Positions 62,646 through 64,000 of a stretch of DNA of 64,000 bases are shown here, piece by piece (the stretch's first letter is position 1; each line of letters begins with the position of its first letter). The stretch covers positions 1-64,000 of the forward strand of contig CAZINI010000001.1 of assembly GCA_964540575.1 (NCBI GenBank), in the 5' to 3' direction. The translations under genes were made by a program, and so were the position numbers. The stretch comes from UMGS1889 sp964540575. GTDB lineage: Bacteria; Bacillota; Clostridia; Oscillospirales; Ruminococcaceae. The notes beneath the pieces were generated by a model that was not told the DNA's origin, made no database searches, and was given only the letters and a program-made list of their open reading frames with translations.

Positions 62646-62831
62646 ATGGCAGTACCAAAGAGAAAAGTCTCTAAGGCCAGACGTGACAAAAGACGTTCCG
62701 CTGTATGGAAGCTGGACACACCTGCATTTTCCAGATGCTCAAACTGCGGAGAGCTGACCGCTCCTCACAAGGTTTGCAAGAACTGCGGATTCTATAAGGG
62801 CGTTGAGGTAATCAAGAAGAAGGAAGCATAA
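62646..62831 (+). CDS. rpmF: 50S ribosomal protein L32
   Basis: 61 residues. MAVPKRKVSKARRDKRRS opening and the zinc-ribbon CSNCGELTAPHKVCKNCGFY (C-x2-C ... C-x2-C, zinc-binding form). RBS AAGGAGGTG. A strong terminator lies 22 bp downstream, so the following gene is separately controlled or read through. Confidence 0.97.
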   Translation: MAVPKRKVSKARRDKRRSAVWKLDTPAFSRCSNCGELTAPHKVCKNCGFYKGVEVIKKKEA

Positions 62832-62852
62832 TTCATAGCTTCCTCAAAGCTG

Positions 62853-62881
62853 AGAGGAGGAGCAATCCTCCTCTTTTTTTT
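62853..62881 (+). terminator. Terminator after rpmF
   Basis: AGAGGAGG (62853-62860) and CCTCCTCT (62867-62874) followed by TTTTTTT. The RBS of the next gene starts right after it. Confidence 0.9.
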
Positions 62882-62890
62882 GGAGGTTTT

Positions 62891-64000
62891 ATGTCGGTAG
62901 AGGTAACAGGCGTTGTAAAAAATTCTGCGGCTTACCGTGCAGGCGTCAGAAAGGGTGACATTCTTGTTTCGGTGAACGGTCACGGTATTCGGGACGTTCT
63001 TGATTATATGTTTTATTCGGCGGAGCAGAGCGTTATCCTCGTTCTCAGGCGGTGGGATAAGCATATTGTGCTGAAAACCGTCAAGAGCGAATATGACGAT
63101 CTCGGAATGGAGTTTCAGTCATTTCTGATGGATAATAAGCAAAGCTGCACCAACAAGTGCGTGTTCTGCTTTATCGACCAGATGCCCCCCGGAATGAGAG
63201 AAACTCTCTATTTCAAGGACGATGATGCGAGACTGTCTTTCTTGCAGGGAAATTATGTGACGCTGACAAATATGAAGGACGAGGATATTGACCGTATCAT
63301 CTCAATGCACCTGAACGTCAACATTTCGGTGCATACAACCAATCCCGAGCTTCGCTGCAAAATGATGAATAACCGTTTTGCGGGGGATAAGCTGAAATAT
63401 CTTAAGCGGCTTGCTGATGCAGACATCGGTATGAACTGCCAGATAGTGCTCTGTCCCGGGCTGAATGACGGTGAGGAGCTGAAAAGATCGCTTGATGATC
63501 TGGGAAAGCTTGCACCTGCGGTAAAAAGCGTAGCTGTCGTTCCCGTGGGACTTACGAAATTCCGTGAGGGACTCTATCCGCTGAAGCTGTTTGACAGGGA
63601 CGGTGCCGCCGAGGTCATAAAGCTTATTGAGGAATATCAGAAGAAATTTCTTGAAAGCTTCGGGACACGTCTGGTTTTTCCCGCCGATGAGTTCTATCTG
63701 ACAGCAGGGCTGCCTATTCCCGATAACGATTATTACGAGGATTATCCTCAGTATGAAAACGGCGTAGGTATGCTGCGTTCGCTGGAGGACGAGTTCTCCC
63801 GAAGAATGAAAGAGATCGACAGAATGCCCCATAAGCTTCGCAAAGTGTCGATTGCGACAGGTGCGGCGGCTTATGAGTTTATCAGTGAGCTGGCAAGGTC
63901 TGCGGAGAAAAAATATCCGGGACTTAACTGCCGTGTTTACAAAATAATCAATAATTTTTTCGGAGATACTATTACCGTGACAGGTCTGCTTACGGGACAG
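62891..64000 (+). CDS. DUF512 PDZ-radical SAM protein, 3' end outside window
   Basis: 370 codons are visible with no stop; the gene runs off the window. N-terminal PDZ-like domain (VVKNSAAYRAGVRKGDILVSVNGH), then the iron-sulfur motif CTNKCVFCFIDQMP (CxxxCxxC) and DARLSFLQGNYVTLTNM of a radical-SAM barrel, and the DUF512-type C-terminal region (TGAAAYEFI ... FGDTITVTGLLTG). This family is near-universal in Clostridia and often precedes the GTPase der/plsY; the reaction is not known to me. ATG 62891 with GGAGG. The terminator right before it suggests readthrough or a promoter within rpmF. Confidence 0.9.
   Translation, partial: MSVEVTGVVKNSAAYRAGVRKGDILVSVNGHGIRDVLDYMFYSAEQSVILVLRRWDKHIVLKTVKSEYDDLGMEFQSFLMDNKQSCTNKCVFCFIDQMPPGMRETLYFKDDDARLSFLQGNYVTLTNMKDEDIDRIISMHLNVNISVHTTNPELRCKMMNNRFAGDKLKYLKRLADADIGMNCQIVLCPGLNDGEELKRSLDDLGKLAPAVKSVAVVPVGLTKFREGLYPLKLFDRDGAAEVIKLIEEYQKKFLESFGTRLVFPADEFYLTAGLPIPDNDYYEDYPQYENGVGMLRSLEDEFSRRMKEIDRMPHKLRKVSIATGAAAYEFISELARSAEKKYPGLNCRVYKIINNFFGDTITVTGLLTGQ

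Noticed and set aside
1..64000. CRISPR arrays, tRNA/rRNA genes, insertion sequences, attachment sites
   Set aside because: Intergenic gaps were read on both strands; no repeat-spacer pattern, tRNA-like fold with conserved ends, transposase or terminal repeats were seen.

Overview
The window looks like a chromosomal segment of a Gram-positive Clostridia member, most likely a Ruminococcus-like Oscillospiraceae. The inference rests on gene content: an alpha/beta small acid-soluble spore protein, WhiA, HprK, CdaA/CdaR, type III glutamine synthetase, GatCAB with an archaeal-type AspRS, a GH44 glycosidase-like secreted protein and Thr/Glu-rich lipoprotein linkers. Promoters are mostly sigma-A type with 17-bp spacers. 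I see no rRNA, tRNA, CRISPR array, insertion sequence or prophage.

Layout. 1-1004: end of an ammonium transporter fused to a PII domain. 1.2-5.6 kb: a probable six-gene operon headed by a TetR regulator with a palindromic operator (membrane chemoreceptor, two lipoproteins, a membrane protein, a GNAT). 5.6-7.1 kb (minus): MVF/MATE-like flippase. 7.2-12.7 kb: murD, two tandem M42 aminopeptidases, a GNAT and a methionine gamma-lyase/aluminium-resistance PLP enzyme, all overlapping or abutting. 12.8-17.5 kb: gatC, gatA and a single ORF joining GatB to an archaeal-type aspartyl-tRNA synthetase. 17.6-19.9 kb: glnN behind a terminator-like leader hairpin. 20.1-24.3 kb: GH44-like secreted protein and a Cache-PAS-GGDEF protein. 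24.5-28.3 kb: cdaA, cdaR and a FAD dehydrogenase.

28.4-32.7 kb (minus): a one-module NRPS of unusual architecture, condensation-adenylation-carrier-PlsC acyltransferase, with a specificity code close to that for glycine, overlapped by a HAD nucleotidase-like gene. This is the best candidate for an undescribed system, plausibly an acyl-glycine type lipid pathway. 32.9 kb: SASP. 33.3-42.5 kb: hprK, PHP phosphatase, murB, rapZ, whiA, dnaE, pfkA. 42.5-43.4 kb: a tetrahydrofolate riboswitch and a FolT-type ECF S-component. 43.5-46.0 kb: proC, a SpoIIM-like and a YesL-like membrane protein.

46.1-53.3 kb: rpsO, pnp, a small unknown gene, recD2, comFC and mreB/mbl. 53.3-58.4 kb (minus): mtaB then purL. 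58.6-64 kb: a Crh-like HPr paralogue without the His-15 site, a DD-carboxypeptidase-like protein with altered motifs, pgi, a small P-loop protein, yceD (DUF177), rpmF and the start of a PDZ/radical-SAM DUF512 protein.

Themes: nitrogen control (Amt-PII, glnN), amidotransferase-dependent Asn-tRNA synthesis, wall synthesis (murD, murB, flippase, mreB, CPase-like), two nucleotide second messengers (c-di-GMP, c-di-AMP) and HPr/HprK carbon signalling. Functional calls come from reading motifs by eye; no database search was possible.
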